A stretch of DNA of 64,000 bases from Mangrovibacillus cuniculi (lineage in GTDB: Bacteria > Bacillota > Bacilli > Bacillales > R1DC41), in contig NZ_CP049742.1 in NCBI RefSeq assembly GCF_015482585.1, positions 1,322,501 through 1,386,500 of the forward strand, written 5' to 3'. The notes beneath the pieces were generated by a model that searched no databases, was not told where the DNA came from, and saw only the letters and a list, made by a program, of their open reading frames with translations. The first letter of the stretch is position 1; each line of letters opens with the position of its first letter. The position numbers and the translations under genes are program-made. This document shows positions 37,206 through 46,446 of this stretch, one piece after another.

Positions 37206-38345
37206 TTATTTCAACCCTTTCAGTTTGTCTCCTATCATATCCCCTAATTGGAATCCACGAGACTCTTCAGGTAGTTCATAATCTGTTATCTCTTCTGCAT
37301 GTTCTTTTTCTAACAACTCTTTAATAGATAAAGATAAACGTTGTTCAGAAACATTTAAATCTAAGACCTTCACTTGTACTTCTTGGCCTTCTTTTAACGC
37401 TTCATGCGGTGTTGCTACATGTTTATGTGAAATTTGGGATACATGTACAAGTCCTTCTACCCCAGGTAATACTTCAACAAATGCACCAAACGTAACTAAG
37501 CGTTTTACTTCGCCTGTTAATACAGAGCCCTTTTGGATCTTATCTGCTGCCTCTTCCCAAGGACCTGGTTGAGTATCTTTTATGGAAAGAGATATACGCT
37601 CATTATCACGATCAATTCCAAGAACTTTCACACGAACAGACTGACCTTCCGTCACAACATCAGAAGGCTTCTCTACGTGTTGATGTGATAGTTGAGAGAT
37701 ATGAACTAGTCCATCTACTCCTCCAATATCAACAAATGCACCGAAGTCTGTTAAACGTTGTACAGTTCCTTCTACTTCTTGTCCTACTTCAATACCATGT
37801 AAGGCTTGTTGTTTCTTTTCCACTTTTTGTGCTTCTACAACTGCACGATGAGAAAGAATTAAACGATTCTTTTCACGATCTAGCTCCACAATTTTAAATG
37901 TTAATGTACGACCTTTATAGTCTGTAAAGTCTTCCACAAAGTGATCTTCCACTAGAGATGCTGGTACAAATCCACGTACACCTAAATCAACTACTAGTCC
38001 ACCTTTAACGACATCTTTTACTTCAGCTTCAAAAACTGTACCATTTTCAAAGCGGGAAACCATTTCTTCCCAAGCTAGTTCTGCATCTACTTTTCTCTTA
38101 GACACGATAAGTTGTTCTTCTTCTACTTTTGTCACGATTAACTCTAACTCGTCTCCAACTGAAACGACATCGGAAGCTTTTTCTACATGTAAGCTAGATA
38201 ATTCGCTAATAGGAACAATACCGTCAACTTTGCTATTTGCAAGGTCCACTAATACCTGTTTTTCTTCTACTTTTGTAACAGTTCCTTTCACTTTGTCACC
38301 GACAGCGAAAGTATTTACTTCCACTTGATTCATATCTTCTACCAT
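37206..38345 (-). CDS. ypfD: S1-domain RNA-binding protein (RpsA-like YpfD)
   Basis: 379 residues made of four S1 motifs (about 14-85, 100-170, 185-255, 270-345), the Bacillus short relative of ribosomal protein S1. Typical S1 strands: [66 protein letters not shown]. Bacillus versions are not essential, unlike E. coli S1. ATG with AAGGAGGA upstream. Between cmk/plsC and fni as in B. subtilis. Confidence 0.93.
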   Translation of the reverse strand: MVEDMNQVEVNTFAVGDKVKGTVTKVEEKQVLVDLANSKVDGIVPISELSSLHVEKASDVVSVGDELELIVTKVEEEQLIVSKRKVDAELAWEEMVSRFENGTVFEAEVKDVVKGGLVVDLGVRGFVPASLVEDHFVEDFTDYKGRTLTFKIVELDREKNRLILSHRAVVEAQKVEKKQQALHGIEVGQEVEGTVQRLTDFGAFVDIGGVDGLVHISQLSHQHVEKPSDVVTEGQSVRVKVLGIDRDNERISLSIKDTQPGPWEEAADKIQKGSVLTGEVKRLVTFGAFVEVLPGVEGLVHVSQISHKHVATPHEALKEGQEVQVKVLDLNVSEQRLSLSIKELLEKEHAEEITDYELPEESRGFQLGDMIGDKLKGLK

Positions 38346-38469
38346 ATGTACTCCTCCTTCGTCTAAAGCGGCTCGAGAATCTTCTGAAAAGTGACCAGAA
38401 GTTCAATATCCTATCTCTAACTTCTTATAAATAGCACTATTTGTCAAGCAAAGACACTCGCAAAAAACA

Positions 38470-39054
38470 TCACTTATGCTGATCTATTAACTTCTGAATT
38501 TCTCCCATAATTACAGCAGTAACTTCTTCAGCTCCTGCTCGATTTTCCCTATACTCAGCTAAGTCTATTGGCTTACCATAAACTACTTTTACAGTAGCGA
38601 ATTTCTTGTATGGTCCAATAATTGCACATGGTACGACATATGCGTTTGTTCTTAATGCAAAAAAGCCAGCTCCAGCTAAACCTTTTCCTAATTGACCGTT
38701 TTTACTTCTTGTTCCTTCAGGAAAAAGTCCTAGAACTCCACCTTCTTTTAGCAACTTTAAACCTTTTCTAAGAGCTTCTCGGTCACTTAAACCTCTTTTA
38801 ACTGGGAATGCTTGTAATTGTCTAATTATCCCACCTAGTACAGGAACTTTAAACAGCTCTTCTTTTGCCATAAAAGAAACTTTTCTTGGACATGTGATTC
38901 CGACTACTGGTGGATCTAAGTTATCAATATGGTTAGAGCAAAGGAGAATACCACCTTCTGAAGGAACATTTTCTTTACCGATTACTTCAAATCGGTAAAG
39001 AGGTGATAAAACACCTCGCACTACATTTCTAGCTAATGAATAAAAAGCTGTCAT
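38470..39054 (-). CDS. plsC: 1-acyl-sn-glycerol-3-phosphate acyltransferase
   Basis: Acylates lysophosphatidate to phosphatidate. HX4D motif in CSNHIDNLDPP near residue 40, and FPEGTRSKNGQLGKGLAG near 107 (block III). 194 residues, the short bacterial PlsC form with no obvious full TM span beyond the N-terminal hydrophobic region. It starts 2 nt after cmk ends. B. subtilis plsC is elsewhere, but this cmk-plsC-ypfD order is common in related genera to my knowledge. Confidence 0.92.
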   Translation of the reverse strand: MTAFYSLARNVVRGVLSPLYRFEVIGKENVPSEGGILLCSNHIDNLDPPVVGITCPRKVSFMAKEELFKVPVLGGIIRQLQAFPVKRGLSDREALRKGLKLLKEGGVLGLFPEGTRSKNGQLGKGLAGAGFFALRTNAYVVPCAIIGPYKKFATVKVVYGKPIDLAEYRENRAGAEEVTAVIMGEIQKLIDQHK

Positions 39055-39056
39055 GA

Positions 39057-39725
39057 TTAAATATCCCCTATCATAGCCATAATTCTATCCACTACTTCAT
39101 TAATTGAAAGTGACGTAGTATCTAATTCAATAGCGTCGTCCGCTTTCTTTAGCGGTGCAACTTCTCTCTCTGAGTCAATTTTATCGCGCGCAGCTATCTC
39201 TCTTTTTAATTCTTCAAGAGTAGAAGAAATTCCTCTAGCTTTATTATCTTCAAGTCTTCTAACAGCTCTTTCTTCTACACTGGCAAGTAAAAACACTTTT
39301 ACTTCTGCATCTGGAATGACATGAGTACCAATATCTCTACCATCCATAACAACTCCGCCCATACTTGCTAACTGTTGTTGTCTTTCAACCATTTCTTCTC
39401 TAATTAATTTATGTTTAGCAACATAACTAACAGAGTTAGTTACTTCATTTTCCCTAACTGCATCTGTTACATCGTGATTATTAACAAATACACGCTGTCC
39501 TTGATCAGATGTTTTTAAATCAATGGAGGTATTTTTTAATAGTTTTATTAATTCTTTTTCATCATTTAAATTAATATCTTGTCTTAGTGCAGATAAAGTA
39601 ATAGCACGGTACATGGCACCCGTGTCAATATAAACGTATCCTAATTTGGCTGCGACAATCTTTGCCACAGTACTTTTTCCAGCTGCAGCTGGACCATCAA
39701 TTGCTATTCTTAATTGTTTTGTCAT
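39057..39725 (-). CDS. cmk: Cytidylate kinase
   Basis: Phosphorylates CMP and dCMP. P-loop [16 protein letters not shown] at residues 9-24, [10 protein letters not shown] near 36, and the NMP-binding/lid region with [16 protein letters not shown] near 124. 222 residues. ATG with GAATGAGG upstream. Confidence 0.96.
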   Translation of the reverse strand: MTKQLRIAIDGPAAAGKSTVAKIVAAKLGYVYIDTGAMYRAITLSALRQDINLNDEKELIKLLKNTSIDLKTSDQGQRVFVNNHDVTDAVRENEVTNSVSYVAKHKLIREEMVERQQQLASMGGVVMDGRDIGTHVIPDAEVKVFLLASVEERAVRRLEDNKARGISSTLEELKREIAARDKIDSEREVAPLKKADDAIELDTTSLSINEVVDRIMAMIGDI

Positions 39726-39903
39726 TTTTAGTACCTCATTCTCTACGTAAAATATCTGTCCTATTGTACCATAGGACTTTATATGATGAAAAACGCAATA
39801 TTAACTTTTCCCTAAGTAAATTATCCATGGAAGAGTTAATAGAAATCTATATTAGTATGGAGCATTCTTGATGTGTTTATGACCTCAAATTGTTTTGCCT
39901 TCA

Positions 39904-39952
39904 AATAATAAAGGCTGCCCAGCCGTTCTATGATAGAACTTCAGCCGGCAGC
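39904..39952 (-). terminator. Terminator after ypfA-ypfB
   Basis: Branched stem: GGCTGCC (39906 region) pairs with GGCAGCC (near 39946), enclosing GTTCTATGATAGAAC. TTTATTATTTG follows on the minus strand. Nothing else recognised between here and cmk. Confidence 0.75.
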
Positions 39953-39962
39953 CCACATATTT

Positions 39963-40157
39963 TCAAAAGCCATTTTGACTTTTGGATTTCCATACTTCTA
40001 TCCAATGGTCATAACCTTGCTTTACGACGCCTTCATAAATGGTAAGTTTTTGAACAGAAGTCGAAGAAAAGTTTGGTAAAAGTATGCCTTGAATAATTAC
40101 AAGGAAGATTAAATGAATGACAGCTAGTTTAATAAGTATTCGTTCTACTTTTTTCAT
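39963..40157 (-). CDS. ypfB: Small membrane protein YpfB (DUF5359)
   Basis: 64 residues from MKKVERILIKLAVIHLIFLV; a single N-terminal TM helix (about 8-28) followed by a soluble tail with YEGVVKQGYDHW. Position between ypfA and cmk and length fit ypfB. The open frame continues to a TTG at 40166 and a GTG at 40163, so the exact start is uncertain. Function unknown. Confidence 0.75.
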   Translation of the reverse strand: MKKVERILIKLAVIHLIFLVIIQGILLPNFSSTSVQKLTIYEGVVKQGYDHWIEVWKSKSQNGF

Positions 40158-40206
40158 CGTCACCAACCGATTTTTTAGTAGTCATTATGCCCGGTCTAGA
40201 CTGTCA

Positions 40207-40866
40207 CTATGCTCCTGGTAAACCTTTTTTCTTCATAGCTACTTGTCGTTCAAAACAAAAACGAATGATGTTTTGTTGATCTTGCTCGGAAAGTTTGTCA
40301 AATTGAATGGAACAGATGGTTCGCTTATCTTTTTCCCATTGCCTTATAATAGTTACATTCGTTTTGACATAGTATGTCTTGCCCCCACTCATGGGTAAAA
40401 CCACAATAATATACCCTTTTTCTTGAGAGGGAAGTATTTCATCAGGTGGCAATATTACAGCACAACCACCAGCACTAAGGTCTTCCGTTAGTACATGTAA
40501 CGTTTTATTGATAGCTGGTATTGTTAAAGATGCATCTAAAGAACTATCCACTCGAACAAACTGCCTTCTTTGTATTCTCACAATTTCATCCAAGTTAGGT
40601 AAAACCAACATAATCATTGGAATTTTGTTCATCTTTCTACCAAGCACTTCTGTTGGAAACGAAAAAACAGCTTGATCTTCATCTTCTACAAAACTAACTT
40701 GTAGTTCAGTACCATCAACTAAAAACACTGTTCTTTGTGTAGAAAGAGATACTGGATAATCAATAAAAAAACGATCTTCCTCTAATTCTACAACACGGCA
40801 CCTATACTTTTCTTTCTTTTCACCCAAATCCGCTTCTAGCGTCAAAATAGTCCCTATTTTTAACAT
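40207..40866 (-). CDS. ypfA: PilZ-domain c-di-GMP receptor YpfA
   Basis: 219 residues: N-terminal YcgR-like domain (about 1-95) and C-terminal PilZ domain starting with the c-di-GMP motif RRQFVR (RxxxR) near residue 98 and DLSAGGCAV (D/NxSxxG) near 130. In B. subtilis this protein (MotI/DgrA) slows the flagellar motor when c-di-GMP is high. Both binding motifs are intact. ATG start with AGGAAGGT upstream; 49 nt before ypfB. Confidence 0.93.
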   Translation of the reverse strand: MLKIGTILTLEADLGEKKEKYRCRVVELEEDRFFIDYPVSLSTQRTVFLVDGTELQVSFVEDEDQAVFSFPTEVLGRKMNKIPMIMLVLPNLDEIVRIQRRQFVRVDSSLDASLTIPAINKTLHVLTEDLSAGGCAVILPPDEILPSQEKGYIIVVLPMSGGKTYYVKTNVTIIRQWEKDKRTICSIQFDKLSEQDQQNIIRFCFERQVAMKKKGLPGA

Positions 40867-41064
40867 AGTAATACCTTCCTAGACATTTATTATCTATATT
40901 ATTGCATGGAAATAGTTGCAATTCTAGGTGTAATTTGTGAAAAAATGCTATTTTACATACTTTTTTCCTATGTACTTAGAAAGTTCATTGAACAATTCAG
41001 AAGCTTTATCTAAATGTGTTTATCATCAGTTCCTTATTTTTATGTTGTAACCTTTCAAAAGCAA

Positions 41065-41094
41065 AAACCACGTATCAAAAATGACACGTGGTTT
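41065..41094 (-). terminator. ypeB terminator
   Basis: AAACCACGT (41065-41073) pairs with ACGTGGTTT (41086-41094) a few bases after the ypeB stop; the minus-strand tail is TTTTTGC. The stretch 40867-41060 shows no gene. Confidence 0.8.
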
Positions 41095-41098
41095 ATGT

Positions 41099-42451
41099 TT
41101 ATACCAAATCATCATAAATAGGTTCTGCATTTTGCAGTTTTTCTACACTTTCTTCCTGGCCAGTTTCTGCATTGATGTAAATTCGATACGTATCATCATT
41201 CATTTGCCCCATAAATTCATAACATAGGACATCTTCTCCCAGTTCATTTTGAATGATCGCTAATCTCTCATCCATAATCTTTACGTTAGAATGAATATAG
41301 CTTCTAGCTTCTTCTAACGTTAAAGCTGGCTCTGGAATCTCTCTTTCTTTATGGTTTTGTAAGTATTCGTCGGCTGTAAAACCTACAATATCTCCATTAT
41401 CTAAGGCTACTTTTACTTTCACCATGTCAGGGTACACTCTTACTCCATCTCTTACAGAAACGTAATTGAATAGAGCCATGTTATCATATTGGGTACTTTC
41501 AAACATCTCAAGCTCTTTAAAACCGTGTTCCTTCATAAATTCTTTCGCTTTTTCAGAAGCTTGATTTAAACTTAACTTCGTATCGCTTATTTCTCTTGTA
41601 TCAAGTAAATAAATCGGGTACCCACCTTTTTTCGTAATATCCATATTCGCTTCTGCGTTTCTTCCATGAACAATGGATACACTGTAAAAACCGACTTCTG
41701 AACCTTCCCCATTTTGAGTAACTTTGACTTCCTTTACTTTGTCCTTACTTATATAAGACTTAGCAATCTTCACAGCTTCTTCTTTCGTGATTGCTTCACC
41801 ACTTAAATTTTGATAGCCATTATTTTGGTCATTTGAGAGTGCTATTGCAGACGGATCACCTTTTGCTGCCTCATCATACCCTTCAGCTGTTTTTTCTACC
41901 GTTTTAAATCCATCAATAATGGTATTATCTGCGGTCTCATCGTTCGCCGCAAGTGCCATTTCTACATCCATCCACCTAAGGTTATTTTCTAATACTAAAT
42001 GTTGCACTTTACGTAGTTCATTTTGAATTTCGGCACTTTGTTTATATAAGTTTTCTAATTGAGCGTATTCTTCGTTATTTAACGGCTCATCGGAAAGATC
42101 TCTAACTGCAACTTTATAGGTAAAATCTCCAATTCCATTTAAGAATTCTTCTGTTTTATTAAATGGTAACAATGTGATTGGAAGTTGTCCTACATCACTT
42201 TGTGCTTCAGAAGTCAATCTCCATACATCCGCAAGCGCAGGTGATAAAGATTTGTTAGAATTCATTGCTAGAGTACCACCAATTTTGTCATGTATCATAT
42301 CAACCTGATACGTTAACTCATGAAATGCTCGTTGGTAATTGTTCTCCGCGTTCAATAAAACAGCATTCTTTTCTCGGTGTTCTTGGTACCCCCATAAACC
42401 AGTTCCTGCTGCTCCTAATGCTAAGACGACTATTAAAATTGTTCTAATCAT
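41099..42451 (-). CDS. ypeB: Germination protein YpeB
   Basis: Needed for stable deposition of the cortex lytic enzyme SleB in the spore. 450 residues: N-terminal signal anchor (about 4-20, ILIVVLALGAAGTGLWGY), a helical N-domain, and C-terminal PepSY-like modules, seen as EAVKIAKSYISKDKVKEVKV near 226 and LNQASEKAKEFMKEHGF near 300. ATG with GAGGGGTGA. 12 nt downstream of sleB, the usual bicistronic pair. Confidence 0.94.
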   Translation of the reverse strand: MIRTILIVVLALGAAGTGLWGYQEHREKNAVLLNAENNYQRAFHELTYQVDMIHDKIGGTLAMNSNKSLSPALADVWRLTSEAQSDVGQLPITLLPFNKTEEFLNGIGDFTYKVAVRDLSDEPLNNEEYAQLENLYKQSAEIQNELRKVQHLVLENNLRWMDVEMALAANDETADNTIIDGFKTVEKTAEGYDEAAKGDPSAIALSNDQNNGYQNLSGEAITKEEAVKIAKSYISKDKVKEVKVTQNGEGSEVGFYSVSIVHGRNAEANMDITKKGGYPIYLLDTREISDTKLSLNQASEKAKEFMKEHGFKELEMFESTQYDNMALFNYVSVRDGVRVYPDMVKVKVALDNGDIVGFTADEYLQNHKEREIPEPALTLEEARSYIHSNVKIMDERLAIIQNELGEDVLCYEFMGQMNDDTYRIYINAETGQEESVEKLQNAEPIYDDLV

Positions 42452-42463
42452 ACTTTCACCCCT

Positions 42464-43372
42464 CTACTTACAGAAAATGTGTTTACCGATTCGTTTAATT
42501 TGTGGTCTAGACCATATCCAACTACTTGTCGCTGTATCAGGATTGAAATAATATTGAGCATTCCCAGTTGGGTCCCACCCATTAATTGCATCAATAACTG
42601 CTTCTTTTGCTCTTTCATTTGGGGTTAACCAAATTTGGCCGTCCGCAACAGCTGTGAAAGCTAGCGGTTCAAAGATAACTCCTGAAACGGTGTTTGGAAA
42701 TGTAGGTGAATTTACTCGATTTAATATTACTGCTGCGACAGCTACTTGACCCTCATAAGGCTCACCACGAGCTTCACCGTAAACGGCATTCGCCATTAAC
42801 TGAATGTCATTTTGAGAATAACCACCGGGAGTATTTACCGCTGTTGGTTGTTCTGGTGTTTCTTGAGCTTGTTGATTTGATCCACCTTGTTGACCTGTGT
42901 TTTCAGCGGTTTGTCCAGTCCCAGCATTGTTTGCCTTACCTCCTTGATTAGTAGAAGGGGTTTTTGATCCTTTAGCTGGTTGCTTTTGTTTATTCAAATC
43001 TGTTCCACCGTAGTGCGTAAATTTTTTGCCTTTTTCAATATTTCCTTTTACGAACTTTTCATTGTAATTTGAAGCTTTTACTAATTTATCTTTTGTTGTG
43101 TGGCCAACTAATCCGTCAATAGGTAGTCCAAATTCATACTGAAAATTCCTTACAGCCCAATATGTTCCCCAACCAAAGACACCATCAATTTTCCCATTGT
43201 AATAACCGATGTATTGCAGTCTAGATTGAAGTTCAATTACGTCATCTCCAGTAGCACCGTGTTGTATAATTTGATCCGAAAAGGCTGAAACCTTTCCATT
43301 AGATGATGTAATCAATGTGATTACTAATAGTAAACTTCCTAAGGAAAATAAAAGTTTTTTATAGTGCTTCAT
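42464..43372 (-). CDS. sleB: Spore cortex-lytic enzyme SleB
   Basis: Lytic transglycosylase that degrades spore cortex on germination. Start ATG 43372 gives a signal peptide (KKLLFSLGSLLLVITLITS), a peptidoglycan-binding domain (about 35-95, ATGDDVIELQSRLQYIGYYN), a low-complexity Gln/Asn/Pro linker (about 120-175), and the SleB catalytic domain with ANAVYGEARGEPYEGQVAVA (catalytic Glu in YGEARGE). GAGGAGG lies 11 nt upstream. The frame is open 26 residues further but those residues do not look like a signal sequence. About 302 residues. Confidence 0.94.
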   Translation of the reverse strand: MKHYKKLLFSLGSLLLVITLITSSNGKVSAFSDQIIQHGATGDDVIELQSRLQYIGYYNGKIDGVFGWGTYWAVRNFQYEFGLPIDGLVGHTTKDKLVKASNYNEKFVKGNIEKGKKFTHYGGTDLNKQKQPAKGSKTPSTNQGGKANNAGTGQTAENTGQQGGSNQQAQETPEQPTAVNTPGGYSQNDIQLMANAVYGEARGEPYEGQVAVAAVILNRVNSPTFPNTVSGVIFEPLAFTAVADGQIWLTPNERAKEAVIDAINGWDPTGNAQYYFNPDTATSSWIWSRPQIKRIGKHIFCK

Positions 43373-43464
43373 TCCTCTGTTAACCTCCTCATGATGATAT
43401 GGCATTGACTGTAGTTTTCTACAGAAAATGAAATTTATTCTATAGAACATTCATGTCTCGGAAT

Positions 43465-43495
43465 AAAAAAAGAAAACACCTCTACAAAAGAGGTG
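43465..43495 (-). terminator. prsW terminator
   Basis: CACCTCT (43477-43483) and AGAGGTG (43489-43495), then TTTTCTTTTTTT on the minus strand. Confidence 0.9.
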
Positions 43496-43539
43496 CTTTC
43501 CCTTTAATCTCCCATTCTAATTTACGCAATAGACGAACA

Positions 43540-44241
43540 TTATAGATCTAAATGAGTATTAGATTTACTAATGGGATGTTGGTTTTTATAATGTTGTATA
43601 GTTAATTGATGTGCTAATTTTACTTTCCTTAATCCAAACCACCATAAGAAAAACATAAACGGGATAACATAGTATGCAATCATACCTTTTTGAAGTAATA
43701 GGAAATCATACAACCCGTGAAGCAGTAAAGGTGCAGTGAAAGAAAGTAGTAACCAATACATTTTTCTAGAAAAAGGGGAGAATTTTGCTTTACCAAGATA
43801 ATACCCCATTACTACCCCAAAAAGAGCATGACTTGAAACTGGTAAAATTGCTCTAACAAAAGCGATTTCTACACCATGGGCTACTAAGTAAAGGATGTTT
43901 TCAGTTGTTGCAAAGCCAAGAGATACTGCAGCACCGTAAACAATACCATCATACGGTTCATCAAACTCTGCATGTTTTACCATTGCAAAGTACAATATAA
44001 ACCATTTTACAAATTCTTCAATAAATCCAATAGACAGAAATGCCTGAAGAAAAGAAGTAGTAAATATATTCTCTTCTGTTAACACAAACTGTATAAACAT
44101 TACAGGAAAGGTAATAATTGCTCCAAAGATGAACGTTTTTGCTACTTGAATTAAAGGTTCTGACTCAAATTCGTCTCTTAAATAGAAGTAACTAAGTAAT
44201 GCTAAACCAGGAGCAATACCCGCTGACAAAATGACAAACAT
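43540..44241 (-). CDS. prsW: Site-1 intramembrane protease PrsW
   Basis: In B. subtilis cleaves the anti-sigma factor RsiW to activate SigW under envelope stress. 233 residues from [20 protein letters not shown], multi-TM. The catalytic EE pair of this glutamic-type family is in [13 protein letters not shown] near residue 74; [21 protein letters not shown] and [17 protein letters not shown] follow. Start at 44241 has AGAGGA upstream and aligns with B. subtilis PrsW; an ATG at 44259 gives a longer form. Confidence 0.94.
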   Translation of the reverse strand: MFVILSAGIAPGLALLSYFYLRDEFESEPLIQVAKTFIFGAIITFPVMFIQFVLTEENIFTTSFLQAFLSIGFIEEFVKWFILYFAMVKHAEFDEPYDGIVYGAAVSLGFATTENILYLVAHGVEIAFVRAILPVSSHALFGVVMGYYLGKAKFSPFSRKMYWLLLSFTAPLLLHGLYDFLLLQKGMIAYYVIPFMFFLWWFGLRKVKLAHQLTIQHYKNQHPISKSNTHLDL

Positions 44242-44309
44242 CGATTGTCCTCTTTTCAATTAGTTTCTATCATCGTATCATGGAAATGACAAGAAGGGAG
44301 ATATAAATT

Positions 44310-45293
44310 ATGAAAAAACAAATTTTACTGATTCATACTGGTGGAACAATTTCCATGCAACAAAATGAAGAAGGTAGCGTTGTACCTCAATCAACGAATC
44401 CCTTACATAGCGAAAATGCTGCAATACAAGATCTTGCAGCTTATACAATAGAAGAGCCATTTCATTTACCGTCTCCCCACATTACACCGAAAGATATGTT
44501 GCTATTAAAACAAGTAATCTTAGAACAAGTGGAAAAAACAAGAATTGATGGAATTGTCATTACACACGGCACTGATACATTAGAAGAAACAGCGTACTTC
44601 TTAGATTTAAGCCTATCCTTAGATATACCAATCGTGTTGACAGGGGCCATGAGATCTAGTAATGAAATAGGTTCAGATGGTTTGTATAATCTTCGTTCTA
44701 GTATAAAGGTTGCTTCAAGTAATGGAGCCAGAGGGAAAGGCGTCTTGGTTGTCATGAATGATGAGATTCATACAGCAAAAAATGTAACCAAAACGCATAC
44801 ATCAAACGTTTCCACTTTTCAGTCTCCACAATACGGTCCAATTGGTATTGTAGCAAAAAAAGGGAGTATTTTCCACCACAGTCCACTAGAAAGAGAATAT
44901 TTCCCAGTGAGTTCCATAACAAAGAAGGTCGCATTGTTAAAATCGTATGCTGGTATGGAGAGTAACATGTTGGAAATTCTCCCTACTGTTGGATTTGATG
45001 GAGTAGTAATTGAAGCATTAGGACAAGGAAATATGCCTTTAGACGCTTTTGAAGGAGTTAAATTATTACTACGAGCAAACTTTCCAGTTGTAGTAGTTAG
45101 TAGATGCTTTAACGGAAGTGCGGAAGACATTTATGGATATGCAGGTGGTGGAAAGCAGTTAAAAGATGAAGGAGCAATTTTCGCTACCGGTCTAAATGGG
45201 CAGAAAGCACGAATAAAATTATTAGCTGCCTTAGAATCGACTACGGACCTACATGTGTTACGTAATTGGTTTGAGAAGGATAGCGATCATTAA
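44310..45293 (+). CDS. ansA: L-asparaginase, cytoplasmic type I
   Basis: Hydrolyses asparagine to aspartate and ammonia. 327 residues with both catalytic Thr motifs: IHTGGTISMQ at residues 8-17 and THGTDTLEETAYF near 86. No signal peptide, so a cytoplasmic enzyme. AAGAAGGGAGA upstream. The divergent start with prsW leaves only about 68 bp for both promoters. No transcriptional regulator is adjacent. Confidence 0.93.
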   Translation: MKKQILLIHTGGTISMQQNEEGSVVPQSTNPLHSENAAIQDLAAYTIEEPFHLPSPHITPKDMLLLKQVILEQVEKTRIDGIVITHGTDTLEETAYFLDLSLSLDIPIVLTGAMRSSNEIGSDGLYNLRSSIKVASSNGARGKGVLVVMNDEIHTAKNVTKTHTSNVSTFQSPQYGPIGIVAKKGSIFHHSPLEREYFPVSSITKKVALLKSYAGMESNMLEILPTVGFDGVVIEALGQGNMPLDAFEGVKLLLRANFPVVVVSRCFNGSAEDIYGYAGGGKQLKDEGAIFATGLNGQKARIKLLAALESTTDLHVLRNWFEKDSDH

Positions 45294-45314
45294 TTTCATT
45301 ACGAATAACAAATA

Positions 45315-45349
45315 GAAACAGGTGTATCTGGTTTGGATACACCTGTTTC
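45315..45349. terminator. Bidirectional terminator between ansA and ypdA
   Basis: GAAACAGGTGTATC (45315-45328) and GATACACCTGTTTC (45336-45349), a 14-bp perfect stem; moderate T/A flanks. Confidence 0.88.
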
Positions 45350-45364
45350 TTATAATTAGTTACT

Positions 45365-46345
45365 CTAGTTTACGCTTTGCACATATTTTCCTATAGCATC
45401 TTTTGCTATTAACTCTCCATGAAATCTCCCATTTTCGATAAAGATTTCATTGGCGTTATTACCTGCAGCAATAACTCCAGCAATATAAATACCGTTTACA
45501 TTCGTTTCCATAGTTTGAGGATTAAACGTTGGTCTTCCCGTTTCATCATCCATCCTAACTCCCATTTTACGTAAGAACTGGTGGTCTGGATGGTACCCTG
45601 TCATGGCAAACACATGTTGTGCTTTTATTTTCTTGTTCTCTTGACCAGTAGAAACATACACATATTCCTTATCTATGGCTTCTATATTGGTATTAAACAT
45701 CATATTAATTTCATTGTTTCTTACTAGAGCATCAAAGTTTGGGAGAATCCAAGGTTTAATACTGTTAGAGTACTCAGACCCTCTATAGATTACCGTAACT
45801 CTCGCTCTAGCTTTGTGTAACTCTAACGCTGCGTCAACTGCAGAGTTCTTCCCACCTATGACAACTATGTCTTGATCAAAGAATGGATGTGCTTCTTTGA
45901 AATAGTGATACACATGAGAAAGATCTTCCCCTGGTACCTGTAACATATTTGGGTGATCGTAATACCCAGTTGCAATAATAACCGTTTTAGTTTTATAAAC
46001 TTCTTTCGTAGTGGTGACTACAAAAGAATCATCCTCTTGCTTTTTTACACTTTCAACTTTTTCAAATGAATGAATAGAAATCCCTTTTCGTTTAACTACA
46101 TCTCTATAATAAACTAAGGCTTGATTACGTTTTGGTTTAAATTCTTCTGTTAAGAATGGAACATTTCCAATCTCCAACTTTTCACTTGAACTAAAGAATG
46201 TTTGGTGTGTAGGATACTGATAAATGGCATTCACAATATTTCCTTTTTCTATTACAAGTGGAGTAATACCCTTCTCTTGAAATGCAATAGCTGCTGCAAG
46301 TCCACAGGGACCTCCTCCAACAATAATTACTTCTTCACTTCTCAA
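45365..46345 (-). CDS. ypdA: Bacillithiol disulfide reductase YpdA (Bdr)
   Basis: FAD- and NADPH-dependent oxidoreductase assigned in firmicutes to bacillithiol disulfide reduction. FAD-binding GGGPCGLAAAIAF at residues 10-22, ATGYYD near 125, NADPH-binding VIGGKNSAVDAALEL near 161, and GVIAAGNNANEIF near 294. The single Cys at the N-terminal GPCG is the proposed redox Cys. TTG start at 46345 with AGGAGG 8 nt upstream. Complements bshA and bshB1 in this window. Confidence 0.92.
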   Translation of the reverse strand: MRSEEVIIVGGGPCGLAAAIAFQEKGITPLVIEKGNIVNAIYQYPTHQTFFSSSEKLEIGNVPFLTEEFKPKRNQALVYYRDVVKRKGISIHSFEKVESVKKQEDDSFVVTTTKEVYKTKTVIIATGYYDHPNMLQVPGEDLSHVYHYFKEAHPFFDQDIVVIGGKNSAVDAALELHKARARVTVIYRGSEYSNSIKPWILPNFDALVRNNEINMMFNTNIEAIDKEYVYVSTGQENKKIKAQHVFAMTGYHPDHQFLRKMGVRMDDETGRPTFNPQTMETNVNGIYIAGVIAAGNNANEIFIENGRFHGELIAKDAIGKYVQSVN

Positions 46346-46386
46346 CTTTGTTACCTCCTCTACTCACCTTCACAGAGAGCAATAGA

Positions 46387-46416
46387 AAATCCTCTACCCT
46401 TAAGGATAGAGGATTT
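46387..46416 (-). terminator. gudB terminator
   Basis: AAATCCTCTA (46387-46396) and TAGAGGATTT (46407-46416) form a perfect 10-bp stem about 30 nt past the gudB stop. Confidence 0.85.
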
Positions 46417-46446
46417 CTTTTAAATTGACAAATGAAAGGGAATCTT